Shown: positions 55,859 to 63,815 of the stretch, piece after piece | How the letters are laid out: each line of letters starts with the position of its first letter | Position numbering within the stretch: position 1 is the stretch's first letter | Source of the DNA: Microlunatus sp. Gsoil 973 | GTDB taxonomy: Bacteria; Actinomycetota; Actinomycetes; Propionibacteriales; Propionibacteriaceae | NCBI RefSeq assembly: GCF_009707365.1 | Contig: NZ_CP046122.1 | Coordinates: 1,426,001-1,490,000 of the forward strand | Reading direction: 5' to 3' | Length of the DNA: 64,000 nucleotides | Notes under the pieces: generated by a model | Told to the model about the DNA's origin: nothing | The model's database searches: none | The model's input: only the letters and a program-made list of their open reading frames with translations | Translations under genes and position numbers: made by a program

Positions 55859-56137
55859 ATGAACAAGACCGATCTCCGGGACGCAGTGGCAAAGGCGTCC
55901 GGTCTTAGCGGTGCCGAAGCCGACAAGGCTCTCAACGCCGTACTCGACTCCATCACCGCCGCATTGGCCTCCGGTGAAAGCGTGACTATCCCGGGGTTCG
56001 GTACCTTCGAGACTCGAGAGCGCGCCGCTCGCTCGGGCCGCAACCCACAGACCGGCGAGGAAATCGAAATTGCCGCCTCCACGACACCAGCCTTCAAGCC
56101 CGGGGCGCACCTGAAGCAGGCGGTCAAGAACGGCTAA
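55859..56137 (+). CDS. hup: HU-family DNA-binding protein
   Basis: 92 residues, the usual length without the long Lys/Ala tail of mycobacterial HupB. MNKTDLRDAVAKASGLSGAE, SVTIPGFGTFETRERAARSG, RNPQTGEEI (beta-arm with the intercalating Pro of RNPQTG) and FKPGAHLKQAV. Binds and bends DNA non-specifically. GAAAGGGG precedes ATG 55859. Confidence 0.95.
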   Translation: MNKTDLRDAVAKASGLSGAEADKALNAVLDSITAALASGESVTIPGFGTFETRERAARSGRNPQTGEEIEIAASTTPAFKPGAHLKQAVKNG

Positions 56138-56393
56138 AACCCTGGAAGTCTCGAAGACTGCACGGTTACTGGCCCCACTTGATCCGCCTGAGAATCTGAC
56201 CTGTGACGGCTACGGCGACTGGACACGTCGTTCCCGGCAATATCCGCTCATCGCTAAGAGTGTCTGCAGGACACCCGGAGAGCCGATACATTCAAGCGGG
56301 GCTGATACGGCCGCAACGGGATTGAACACGTGGTTCGACGTTGTCGCCGACATCTGCTTTGGCACGGGCTCGGACCGAGAAAGGCTCTCCACG

Positions 56394-56759
56394 ATGGCTC
56401 GTTCTCCGCAAGAAGTGTTCTCCGATCATCTTGATGCCCTGGCTCGGCGGGATGTGGCCGAGATCGTCAAGGACTACGCCGCCGACGCCGTGTTGATCAC
56501 GTCGCAGGGAGTGCTCGAAGGGCAGGCAGGCATCGAGTACTTCTACACCGAGTCGCTGAAAGGACTTCCGGATATCCAGTTCCACGTGAAGGCGACGGTG
56601 TATGCCGAAAATGCACTGTTGGTGTGGTGGACGGCGTCTGCATCGGCCGGCCACATCGACGACGGGGTCGATACTCTGACGTTCGCCGACGGCTTGATCA
56701 CCCTCCACGCCTCGTCATATGTCATCGAGCCAAACACGCCAACGAACGCCGCGTCGTGA
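56394..56759 (+). CDS. SnoaL-like protein
   Basis: 121 residues from ATG 56394 with GAAAGG upstream. FSDHLDALARRDVAEIVKDY then AADAVLITSQGVLEG, FYTESLKGLPDIQFHVKATV and TLTFADGLITLHASSYVI form the NTF2-like cone. Ligand or activity unknown. Confidence 0.8.
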   Translation: MARSPQEVFSDHLDALARRDVAEIVKDYAADAVLITSQGVLEGQAGIEYFYTESLKGLPDIQFHVKATVYAENALLVWWTASASAGHIDDGVDTLTFADGLITLHASSYVIEPNTPTNAAS

Positions 56760-56895
56760 TCTTGTGTAGGCGGCAGCATCCGGTACTCGGCCGTGATCAC
56801 GATCGGTTGCAGAGGCCGACCCCTGGAGGCAAGGGGCAATAAGCCACGGAACTGTGCACCGCGCCCGGAAACCAAAGGGATCCTCCACCGGGGTT

Positions 56896-57480
56896 CTACA
56901 AGTTTTGGACCCATTGTTGGAGTGTGCTTCTCGTCTCCGTCAGATCGAGGAATTCCTGTGCGCTGTAGCTGTCCATCGGATTCCCAACCTCGCGGCCGGC
57001 CGAGAGCCAGTTGCCAAGGACATGAAAGCCTTGGGCGGCCGCATGGGCCGCAAGCAGGTCTGGCAACAGCGCGCGTTCACTTCGAGTCAGGTCAAGCACC
57101 GAGGCATACGCGCCGACCAGCGCGACGATCCGGTCGATGTCGACTCTTCGGTGTTGATCTTTACCGAAGGTGCTGACAATCGACCCGAGGTCATAAGCCA
57201 GGAACGTCTGGGCGCTGTCGTCGAAGTCCAGGAGCGCGACGATCTCACCATCAGTACCCACGAGCAGGTTGGCAGGCGTGATGTCGTTGTGGATCAGCCC
57301 CATCGGCAGGCCGGTGGCGGGCCGCGATAGATCTCAGCCAGCCGGCTATGAAGGTCCCGCAGCGGCGAGATCAGCGGGGCGAACAGATCGCTGCCCACCA
57401 ATGGGCCGGACAGGAAGGCACCGATCTGCCGCCATGGATCCCGTGCTCCGAAACCAGCATGGCCAAACTCAGCCCACCTA
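56896..57480 (-). pseudogene. Phosphotransferase (APH/homoserine-kinase-like), frameshifted and truncated
   Basis: The C-terminal frame has GLIHNDITPANLLVGTDGE and LLDFDDSAQTFLAYDLGSI (HxDxxxxN and the Asp metal site) to a stop at 56896. Upstream the coding frame is shifted: ARDPWRQIGAFLSGPLVG, LFAPLISPLRDLHSRLAEIY, RG. One C added to CCC (plus-strand GGG 57319-57321) joins them as RGPATGLPMGLIHND. Before about 57480 no N-lobe is found, so it may also be truncated. Confidence 0.65.
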
Positions 57481-57603
57481 GCGATACTGGACCCGTCGCC
57501 GCAATCGAAAGCGGACTAGGCATCGAGAATCAACCCTCGAAAGCCCACCACTCAGCGGGACTCAATCGGTGAAGGGGATTCGCTCCGTGCTCGTTGCCGG
57601 CGA

Positions 57604-58002
57604 CTAGCCAAGTGCTGCCCTCCGCAGAGTTACGGTGCGGTGGCTGATCTTCCAGCCGTCGTGGCCGAGTGTGGTGATGTCGTCGTAGGCGACACTTCGA
57701 GTCGTCCCGTCGGCCCTGACTCCGAGACCCTTCGACCGCACCCGAGCCGTACGTTCATCGATGTGGGTGATCACGATGTTGGTGACGTGATGACCGATCG
57801 GGTTTCCTTGGCCCAGCCCGAGCAGATAGTCATGTACTGCTGCGGTCCCGTGCATCGTCCCGAACCCGAAGTCGCGCACGTCGTAGACGACGTCTGGAGT
57901 GAATAGCTTGTCGGCGCCGTCCAGATCCCCGGAATCGAGCAGGTGCCCATGGAGGTTGATCAGATCGGCGATGAGATCTCGCTGTTCGTGCGTCAGTGGC
58001 AT
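57604..58002 (-). CDS. SnoaL-like protein
   Basis: 132 residues from ATG 58002, with GAGGAAG upstream. LTHEQRDLIADLINLHGHLL, DLDGADKLFTPDVVYDVRDF, HHVTNIVITHIDERTARVRS and DGWKISHRTVTLRRAALG: the SnoaL_4 type seen in ring-hydroxylating dioxygenase small-subunit-like proteins. Divergent from a MarR gene and probably controlled by it. Confidence 0.88.
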   Translation of the reverse strand: MPLTHEQRDLIADLINLHGHLLDSGDLDGADKLFTPDVVYDVRDFGFGTMHGTAAVHDYLLGLGQGNPIGHHVTNIVITHIDERTARVRSKGLGVRADGTTRSVAYDDITTLGHDGWKISHRTVTLRRAALG

Positions 58003-58026
58003 CGGGCTTCCTCGCATCTCTTCTGG

Positions 58027-58048
58027 CTATATATGTGTTAATATATAC
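58027..58048. promoter_or_regulatory. AT-rich operator between SnoaL and MarR genes
   Basis: CTATATATGTGTTAATATATAC: TATATAT and TAATATATA form an inverted repeat around GTGT, the most AT-rich spot nearby. Likely overlapping promoters and MarR site. Confidence 0.6.
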
Positions 58049-58051
58049 CAT

Positions 58052-58495
58052 GTGGTAGATGATGTGGTGTTCAGCGGCGTTGATCTCGCGATGCTGTTAC
58101 GTCGTGCGCAGCTGCGTAAGCAGACAATCTGTGAAACCGCGCTCGCGCCGCTGGGAGTGACCTTGCCGCAGTGGGGCATCCTGTACGCCGTCGCGGCTCA
58201 GCCCGACTGCTCGACCCACGCACTCGCGACGTTCACCGGACAGTCCGACCAGGCCGCGGGAGCGGTCGTCGCCCGACTCGAACGGCGGGGTCTGCTCGAA
58301 CGCAGGCCCGGGGTCGGTAAAGTGATCTTGCACCGGCTCACGCCCGATGGTCACGACCTTGGCCAACGGTGCGAGACCATCATCGAGGACGTGATGACTG
58401 GACTCCTGTCCGGTCTCGACGCGCAGGCCGTTCGAACACTCCGGTCCTCGTTGCAGGTCATTGGCGATGCCGCTCTCTCGGCAAGAGCCACGTAG
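58052..58495 (+). CDS. MarR-family regulator
   Basis: 147 residues from GTG 58052. TLPQWGILYAVAAQPDCSTH, ALATFTGQSDQAAGAVVARL (recognition helix), wing LLERRPGVGKVILHRLTPDG. Leaderless or nearly so: the start is four bases from the operator dyad, with no ribosome site. Probably represses the divergent SnoaL gene and itself. Confidence 0.88.
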   Translation: MVDDVVFSGVDLAMLLRRAQLRKQTICETALAPLGVTLPQWGILYAVAAQPDCSTHALATFTGQSDQAAGAVVARLERRGLLERRPGVGKVILHRLTPDGHDLGQRCETIIEDVMTGLLSGLDAQAVRTLRSSLQVIGDAALSARAT

Positions 58496-59000
58496 GAGTA
58501 AGTGAGCCGATCGTCCTCATCTGCTTTCGGCACCGATGACAGCAGAACAACGTTTCCATCGTTGACCATGACTGCGACCGGACGTCATCGTCGGCGGCAT
58601 CCGCCCGAGAAATCCGGAGCTGCTCAACTCGCGCCACCTCCACTCGACTACCGACAGGACTGGATCCCGAAGCCCGGTGGCACGAACTGACGACGCTGGC
58701 CGACCGACAGGCCATGAGCATCCTGCTCATCACCCACTACCTGGAGTGGGCCGACCCGCCCGGCCCGCTGGACGCCACCACACCGTGGCCGTTGATCGAC
58801 GTGGTTGCGGTGATGGCGGTGCCGACCGTAGCTTGCCGCGCTGACCTGGTGTTCCGGGTACTCGCCAGCGCGATTGTCTTTTGGGAGAGCGCTCAAGTTG
58901 GCGACTCACCGGCTTATCTCAGACTTCCGTCCAGATAGCCGGCAGCCGACACTGAGGTGCCGCTCGGGGATCCGTGACCGGGCGGGCTGTCGAGCGGTAC
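58496..59000 (+). pseudogene. ABC-transporter ATPase fragment in an otherwise empty stretch
   Basis: At about 58642-58749 the plus frame reads LPTGLDPEARWHELTTLADR, then QAMSILLITHYLEWAD, matching the PTxGLDPxxR (D-loop) and TTHYLEEAD (H-loop) of DrrA-type ATPases. The Walker motifs are absent. The remainder of this 500-bp stretch has no recognisable gene. Confidence 0.5.
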
Positions 59001-59305
59001 CTAGCCGAGCTGCGCGGTGAGCTTCTTCGGCGCGAGCGCTCGATAACTCTCGGTCAGGAGCTCACGAACCTCCACCCAGTCAGTTTCGTCGGTAAGCACG
59101 ACCCCGAGGCGATCCGGGCCACCCAGCGGCGCGAAGAACGGGTACCCAATGGACAGTAATGCCTCGCGCTCAATTGGCTCGGCGCGCAGCACGATCACGC
59201 TGGCGGACGTGCCGGTCGAGTCCTCGGTGTGCACCAGCATGCAGAATCCCCTTCGGCGGATGTCGAACGTCCAAACCGACGACCGGGTCGGGTCGCGACA
59301 CTCAT
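59001..59305 (-). pseudogene. YjbR/MmcQ-family gene truncated by IS3 copy 2
   Basis: C-terminal part: WTFDIRRRGFCMLVHTEDST, REALLSIGYPFFAPLGGPDR, LGVVLTDETDWVEVRELLTE, SYRALAPKKLTAQLG. The N-terminal third is missing where the IS starts at 59306, and it is not found on the far side of the element. Confidence 0.75.
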
Positions 59306-59357
59306 TGACCCGCCCCGGGATGTCTGGAGACTTCATTCGTTGGAAGGATGAAGCCTT

Positions 59358-59681
59358 ATGTCACGTCCCTCGTCATACCCCAAGGAGCTGCGGGAGCGCG
59401 CGGTCCGGATGGTCGCTGATACCAAGGGCGACTACCCGTCAGAGTTTGAGGCGATCAAGTCGATCGCGGCCAAGCTTGGTATTGGTTCGGCCGAGACCCT
59501 GCGCAAGTGGGTCCGTCGGGCCGAGATCGATGCCGGTCAGCGGCCCGGGGTGACTAGCGAGGAGTCGGCCCAGCTCAAGGCGTTGAAGAAGGAGAACGCC
59601 GAGCTGCGCCGGGCGAATGAGATCTTGAAGGCCGCGTCGGCTTTCTTCGCGGCGGAGCTCGACCGCCCACACCGGTCCTAG
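59358..59681 (+). CDS. IS3-family OrfA (DNA-binding subunit)
   Basis: 107 residues, same sequence as in copy 1: HTH with IAAKLGIGSAETLRKWVRR and leucine-zipper helix. The stop codon lies inside the upstream extension of orfB in the -1 frame. Confidence 0.92.
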   Translation: MSRPSSYPKELRERAVRMVADTKGDYPSEFEAIKSIAAKLGIGSAETLRKWVRRAEIDAGQRPGVTSEESAQLKALKKENAELRRANEILKAASAFFAAELDRPHRS

Positions 59682-59734
59682 TCGATTTCATCGCCGAGTA
59701 CAGGGACCGGTTCGGGGTCGAGCCGATCTGTGCC

Positions 59735-60595
59735 GTGCTGACCGAGCACGGCTGCCCGATCGCCCCGTCCACCTATTACGACGCTCGCAATCGTCAACCC
59801 AGTAAGAGAAACCTACGAGATCAGGAGTTGATCAACTTGATCCAGGCCGAGCGGAACGGCAAGTTCGCCCGGCTGCTCGGTGCCCGCAAGATGTGGCTGC
59901 GGCTACGCGGCAAGGGTCACGATGTCGCCCGCTGCACGGTGGAGCGGCTGTTCCGCCAGCTCGGCATCAGCGGCATCACCCGGGCCAAGGCGCCGCGGAC
60001 CACGGTCCCAGACCAGAAGGCCGAGCGGCCGACCGACCTGGTCGACCGGGCCTTCGTGGCCAGTCGGCCCAACCAGCTGTGGTGTGCCGACTTCACCTAC
60101 GTCCCGACCTGGGAAGGAATGGTCTATGTGGCGTTCGTCTTCGATGTGTTCTCCCGCCGGATCCTCGGCTGGCGGGCGGCCACCTCGATGACCACCGACC
60201 TGGTGCTGGACACCCTGGAGATGGCGATCTGGATCCGCCGCAAGGACGGGATCACCGACCTGTCCGGGCTGGTGCACCACACCGATGCCGGCAGTCAGTA
60301 CACCTCGATCGCCTTCACCCAGCGGCTGGTCGATGCCGGCGTCGATGCCTCCGTCGGCACCGTCGGGGACGCCTACGATAACGCCCTGGCCGAGTCCCAG
60401 ATCGGCCTCTACAAGAGCGAACTGATCTGGCCGGGCGGGCCTTGGCGGGGCCGTGATCATGTCGAGATCCAGACCCTGGACTGGGTGCACTGGTTCAACA
60501 CCGAACGCACCCACGAGTCGATCGATGACTTCACCCCGGTCCAAGCCGAACAGTTCCACTACACCCACCAAGCCCGGCTCAGCCAAACCGGCTGA
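59735..60595 (+). CDS. IS3-family transposase OrfB
   Basis: 286 residues, same sequence as copy 1, with intact DDE motifs (CADFTY, HHTDAGSQY, NALAESQIG). The frame is open upstream through PVLVDFIAEYRDRFGVEPIC into orfA, so an OrfAB fusion by -1 frameshift is expected. Confidence 0.92.
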   Translation: MLTEHGCPIAPSTYYDARNRQPSKRNLRDQELINLIQAERNGKFARLLGARKMWLRLRGKGHDVARCTVERLFRQLGISGITRAKAPRTTVPDQKAERPTDLVDRAFVASRPNQLWCADFTYVPTWEGMVYVAFVFDVFSRRILGWRAATSMTTDLVLDTLEMAIWIRRKDGITDLSGLVHHTDAGSQYTSIAFTQRLVDAGVDASVGTVGDAYDNALAESQIGLYKSELIWPGGPWRGRDHVEIQTLDWVHWFNTERTHESIDDFTPVQAEQFHYTHQARLSQTG

Positions 60596-60634
60596 ACCAC
60601 AAAATCCGGTCTCCGGAAACTCCGGGGCGGGTCA

Positions 60635-61049
60635 ACCTCCCTGGACATCACAGTTAGTCCGCGACCTCCCCACGGTACGCGAAGGGCACTCCCCAACCGC
60701 CTGCAGCGACGCGACCGCCATCGAGGACGCGGATGTCGTGCGCGGCGACGTACTGGTGGATACGGTGCATGTACTGCGACGTGATCGATCATGGAAGATA
60801 AATTCCGGCCAGGCTCCCTGGAGATCGCGGCCGCCTCCAATTCCAGATCAAGACGTTCCTGGGCCATCACGTACTCGAAGTCCATCGACCGAGCGTGGCA
60901 GCTGAGGCGGCGCATCACCACTGGTTACCTCTGGGCGGTTCCATCGTCGCCCCCTTGATCAACTTTGAGCGTTCGTCCGGTGACACCAGCAGGTGGTTGC
61001 ACGGGTTCGCTGCCCGGCTCCGGTCTGACCAAACCCCTATCCTGAGTTG
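60635..61049 (-). other. Fragment of an unrecognised gene beside IS3 copy 2
   Basis: Two minus-strand frames look coded. ATG 60885 gives MDFEYVMAQERLDLELEAAA and ISREPGRNLSSMIDHVAVHA; the neighbouring frame then gives YMHRIHQYVAAHDIRVLDGG and WGVPFAYRGEVAD with a stop just before the IS. One indel would join them. I cannot name the family. The rest of the stretch up to 61049 shows nothing. Confidence 0.35.
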
Positions 61050-61606
61050 ATGGCCGGTTTCGGAAGACTCGCCTCCTGGGCGTACGCGACATTCAACCGC
61101 AATCCGTCGACCGCACGCGCCGTGGTTGAGCTGTGTGGGCTGAGGGCTGATGATCATGTACTGGAGGTCGGCTGCGGCGCCGGGGGCGGAGTCGACTTGG
61201 TCGCGCGGCGGATCGGTGCGAATCGGATCGCCGCGGTTGACCCCTCGCCGACGTTCGTGACGATGGTCCGCAGCCGTACTCCCGGTGCCGACGTTCGCGT
61301 CTCCGGTGCGGAGGACCTGCCGTTCGACGACGGTTCGTTCACGGTGATCTACTCAATCGCCTCGATGCATCACTGGGACGACCGCAGCAAGGGGCTTGCA
61401 ACCATCGCCGCCAAGCTTGCCCCGGAGGTCGACTGCTGATCGCGGAGCGTGCACTCAGGTCGCCCGGCCACGGCATTACGCCGGACCAGGCCCAGCTTGT
61501 CCTGGCCGAACTCCGACGGCTTGGCCTTGCCGGCGTCGGCGCCGAGGACCACACCGCCGGGCGTCGTCGCATGACGGTGATCACCGCAGGCCGTCCTGTC
61601 GGATGA
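61050..61606 (+). pseudogene. SAM-dependent class I methyltransferase, frameshifted
   Basis: ATG 61050. GLRADDHVLEVGCGAGGGVD is motif I, IAAVDPSPTFVTMVRSR motif II, DVRVSGAEDLPFDDGSF motif III and ASMHHWDD motif IV. After KLAPE the frame stops at 61439. The alternative frame supplies GRLLIAERALRSPGHGITPD and a C-terminal RRRMTVITAGRPVG to TGA 61606. One C added to CCCC (61420-61423) gives KLAPGGRLLIAER, exactly the family pattern, and one 185-codon gene. Confidence 0.8.
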
Positions 61607-61709
61607 GCCGATCGCCGGTTCTGCTGATCAGTGGCGCCCGGGCTGTGGCCAGAGTGGGTGCTGCAGGACCAGAATGAATCATCGCGTCCCATCGAGTTTG
61701 GAGGCAGCC

Positions 61710-61922
61710 ATGGCAGACCATGTGTACCGCGTGACAGAGATCGTCGGAACCTCACCGGACAGCATCGACGCGGCCATCAAGACCGGACTCTCCCGGGCGG
61801 CGCAAACCGTCCGGAATCTCGACTGGTTCGAGGTGACCGAGATCCGTGGCTACCTGGAGGAAGGCGCAGTCAGCTACTTCCAGGTCGGGCTCAAGGTCGG
61901 CTTCCGGCTGGAGGATGGGTAG
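61710..61922 (+). CDS. Dodecin
   Basis: 70 residues, GGAGG upstream of ATG 61710. DHVYRVTEIVGTSPDSIDAA, IKTGLSRAAQTVRNLDWFEV (Trp stacks on flavin) and TEIRGYLEEGAVSYFQVGLK. A dodecameric flavin- or CoA-storing cytoplasmic protein. Confidence 0.95.
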   Translation: MADHVYRVTEIVGTSPDSIDAAIKTGLSRAAQTVRNLDWFEVTEIRGYLEEGAVSYFQVGLKVGFRLEDG

Positions 61923-61995
61923 AAGGGCCGGTACGCCCGATCTTGCCCGCAGATCCGGACGGCAACCGTCCGGAACCCGGTCTAGATTCCGTGCC

Positions 61996-62352
61996 ATGGC
62001 AATCGCACGCTTTCCTCAGGTCGTCATCGACTGCCCCGATCCGACCGCACTCGCGACGTTCTACGGAGCGATCTTGGACTGGCCCGTCAAGACTGACGGC
62101 GATTGGGCTGAGATCCGGGCCGACTACGGGGATTCGATCGGATTCCAGAAGGTCGACGGATTCGTTCCACCCGACTGGCCTTCACAGACCGCGCCCCAAC
62201 AGATGCATATCGACGTCTCCGTCGACGATCTGGACGACGCCGAACGGGCCGTGATCAATCTCGGTGCGGTCAAACATCCGCACCAGCCAGGGACGACATT
62301 CCGCGTCTTCCTGGATCCGGCCGGTCATCCCTTCTGCCTGTGCGTGGACTGA
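61996..62352 (+). CDS. VOC-superfamily protein
   Basis: 118 residues. FPQVVIDCPDPTALATFYGA then ILDWPV, DWAEIRADYGDSIGFQKVDG, QMHIDVSVDDLDDAERAVIN and FRVFLDPAGHPFCLCVD. A common actinobacterial glyoxalase-like group (DUF with D-P-A-G-H-P-F-C-L). Confidence 0.88.
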   Translation: MAIARFPQVVIDCPDPTALATFYGAILDWPVKTDGDWAEIRADYGDSIGFQKVDGFVPPDWPSQTAPQQMHIDVSVDDLDDAERAVINLGAVKHPHQPGTTFRVFLDPAGHPFCLCVD

Positions 62353-62368
62353 CCAGGCGCTCCGCGGG

Positions 62369-62998
62369 CTAATCCACAACGCGCATGGTGTTGCCGTTGA
62401 TCACGATTGCCTGGCCGTCGCGCAAGGCGATGAACGGGATGTGATGCTCGATGTAGTAATCGGTGACCCTCGTCGCGCCGGCTGAACCGGCCCGGGTGCC
62501 GTAGTGCGGGGAGATCGTGAACGGCACGATGCCCAGACCCGAGGTGAGCAACTCATCGGGATAGCCCGGCAACTGGACGAAGAGCTCATCCAGGAGCGGG
62601 TATTCGGGTCCGAGCAGGCATCCTCCGGCGCTGTAACCGGCGTAGACGAGTGAGTCCTCGGAGAGCCGGTCGCGAATGATCTCATCCGCGCCGCTTTCAC
62701 GGAACGCGGTGCGCAACACCAGAACGTTGCCGCCCAACACCCAGAGGCCGTCGAAACCTTCCAGGTCGGATCGGAGCCGGGACTGCTGACCGAAGTAGTC
62801 CTGCAGATCGAGCTCGGCCGGTTCCAACCCGATCTCCCGCAACTCTGCCAGTTCACTCTCCACCCGTTCGCGATGCTTGGCGGGGTCATCCAGATATGCG
62901 CCGTTGGCGATCACAGCGATGCGATTGCCAGCGGTGAAGAGCTTGATCAACTCCTCTGGCGCATTGCCCACGCGTTGTGATGACAGGTAGAGGCGCAT
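62369..62998 (-). CDS. Peptidase-E-like (S51) protein
   Basis: 209 residues from ATG 62998. RIAVIANGAYLDDPAKHRER, GLWVLGGNVLVLRTAFRESG and the nucleophile elbow LVYAGYSAGGCLLG (GxSAG), then FTISPHYGT (catalytic His region). S51 enzymes cleave Asp-dipeptides or act as cyanophycinase-like hydrolases. Converges with the VOC gene at 62352, 16 bases between stops. Confidence 0.85.
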   Translation of the reverse strand: MRLYLSSQRVGNAPEELIKLFTAGNRIAVIANGAYLDDPAKHRERVESELAELREIGLEPAELDLQDYFGQQSRLRSDLEGFDGLWVLGGNVLVLRTAFRESGADEIIRDRLSEDSLVYAGYSAGGCLLGPEYPLLDELFVQLPGYPDELLTSGLGIVPFTISPHYGTRAGSAGATRVTDYYIEHHIPFIALRDGQAIVINGNTMRVVD

Positions 62999-63172
62999 CG
63001 TCGACCCTTCGATTCCCGGCGTGGTCCCCACGCAATCTGCGTGTTTGGAGCTGTCGAAATCCTCATGCGCTGTTCGACGTGGTGACAATAGCGGGACGAT
63101 CCCGCGTCGCGGCGACCGGGAGGTGGCCTCCCTGCCGCGATCAAGAAAGCGACCTTCCAGAAGGGTTTCATC

Positions 63173-63736
63173 ATGACGGTGGTCTTCAGTCACCTGTCCG
63201 CATCTGTCGACGGGTACGTCTCCGGCCGCGGTGCCCGGGCCGGCCTCGGTCTCGGCGACGGGTTCCGCATATTCGACTGGCTCTCCGACAGTGACGCACC
63301 GAACCGGGCGGTGGCCGAGTACGACGCCATCCGGACCGGTGCCGTGGTGTCGGGCCGCAACACCTACGAACATGCCGACCGCTGGGGCGGTGGCAGCATG
63401 AAACCCGGGGCGTCGCTGTTCGTCGTCAGCCGCGACCCGATCCCCGACGCCGCCCCCGGTCAGACCATCGTGACCGACGGACTGGGATCGGCGATCGAGC
63501 AAGCTACCGTCGTTGCCTCCCGATCCGGCAAGGACGTCAAGCTCGCCGCGGGCTCGACGACAACCGAGGCACTGAAGCTTGGTCTGGTGGACGAGATCCT
63601 GATCAGTCAGGTACCGGTGCTGCTTGGCGGCGGAATCCCGTTCTTCCGGGAGCTGCCCGCAGCGGTGGAACTCCAGTGCACTTCGGTTGCCGTGAACCAG
63701 GGCGTGACCCACCTGACCTATCGGGTCATCAAGTGA
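63173..63736 (+). CDS. Dihydrofolate-reductase-like (RibD C-terminal) protein
   Basis: 187 residues. VFSHLSASVDGYVSGRGARA, VVSGRNTYEHADRWGGG, KDVKLAAGSTTTEALKLGLV with DEILISQVPVLLGGGIPFF. Same family as the gene at 3588, with the GGGIPFF signature of the YyaP group. GAAGGG precedes ATG 63173. Confidence 0.9.
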   Translation: MTVVFSHLSASVDGYVSGRGARAGLGLGDGFRIFDWLSDSDAPNRAVAEYDAIRTGAVVSGRNTYEHADRWGGGSMKPGASLFVVSRDPIPDAAPGQTIVTDGLGSAIEQATVVASRSGKDVKLAAGSTTTEALKLGLVDEILISQVPVLLGGGIPFFRELPAAVELQCTSVAVNQGVTHLTYRVIK

Positions 63737-63760
63737 CCGGACGGGCTCGGGGTACCGGCG

Positions 63761-63784
63761 CCGGATGGTGACTTTCCCATCCGG
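63761..63784. terminator. Terminator between convergent genes
   Basis: CCGGATGG and CCATCCGG form a perfect 8-bp stem around TGACTTTC, 25 bases after the DHFR-like stop and 32 bases from the stop of the minus-strand gene, so it can serve both. Confidence 0.65.
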
Positions 63785-63815
63785 GCCAGGTGAGGTCACT
63801 GGTCGAGTCTGCTGG

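Larger units (their letters stand above)
59306..60634 (+). mobile_element. IS3-family insertion sequence, copy 2, 1,329 bp
   Basis: Same length, ends and encoded proteins as copy 1 but opposite orientation. The flanking triplets differ (CAT on the left, ACC on the right), so there is no target duplication. The left flank is a beheaded YjbR-family gene, the right flank unrelated sequence. This indicates an adjacent deletion or a recombination after insertion. Confidence 0.92.

Noticed and set aside
45585-59305. A classical composite transposon bounded by the two IS3 copies
   Set aside because: Copy 1 has its own 3-bp duplication that restores an interrupted gene, so it inserted alone; copy 2 has no duplication, so there is no evidence the segment moved as a unit.
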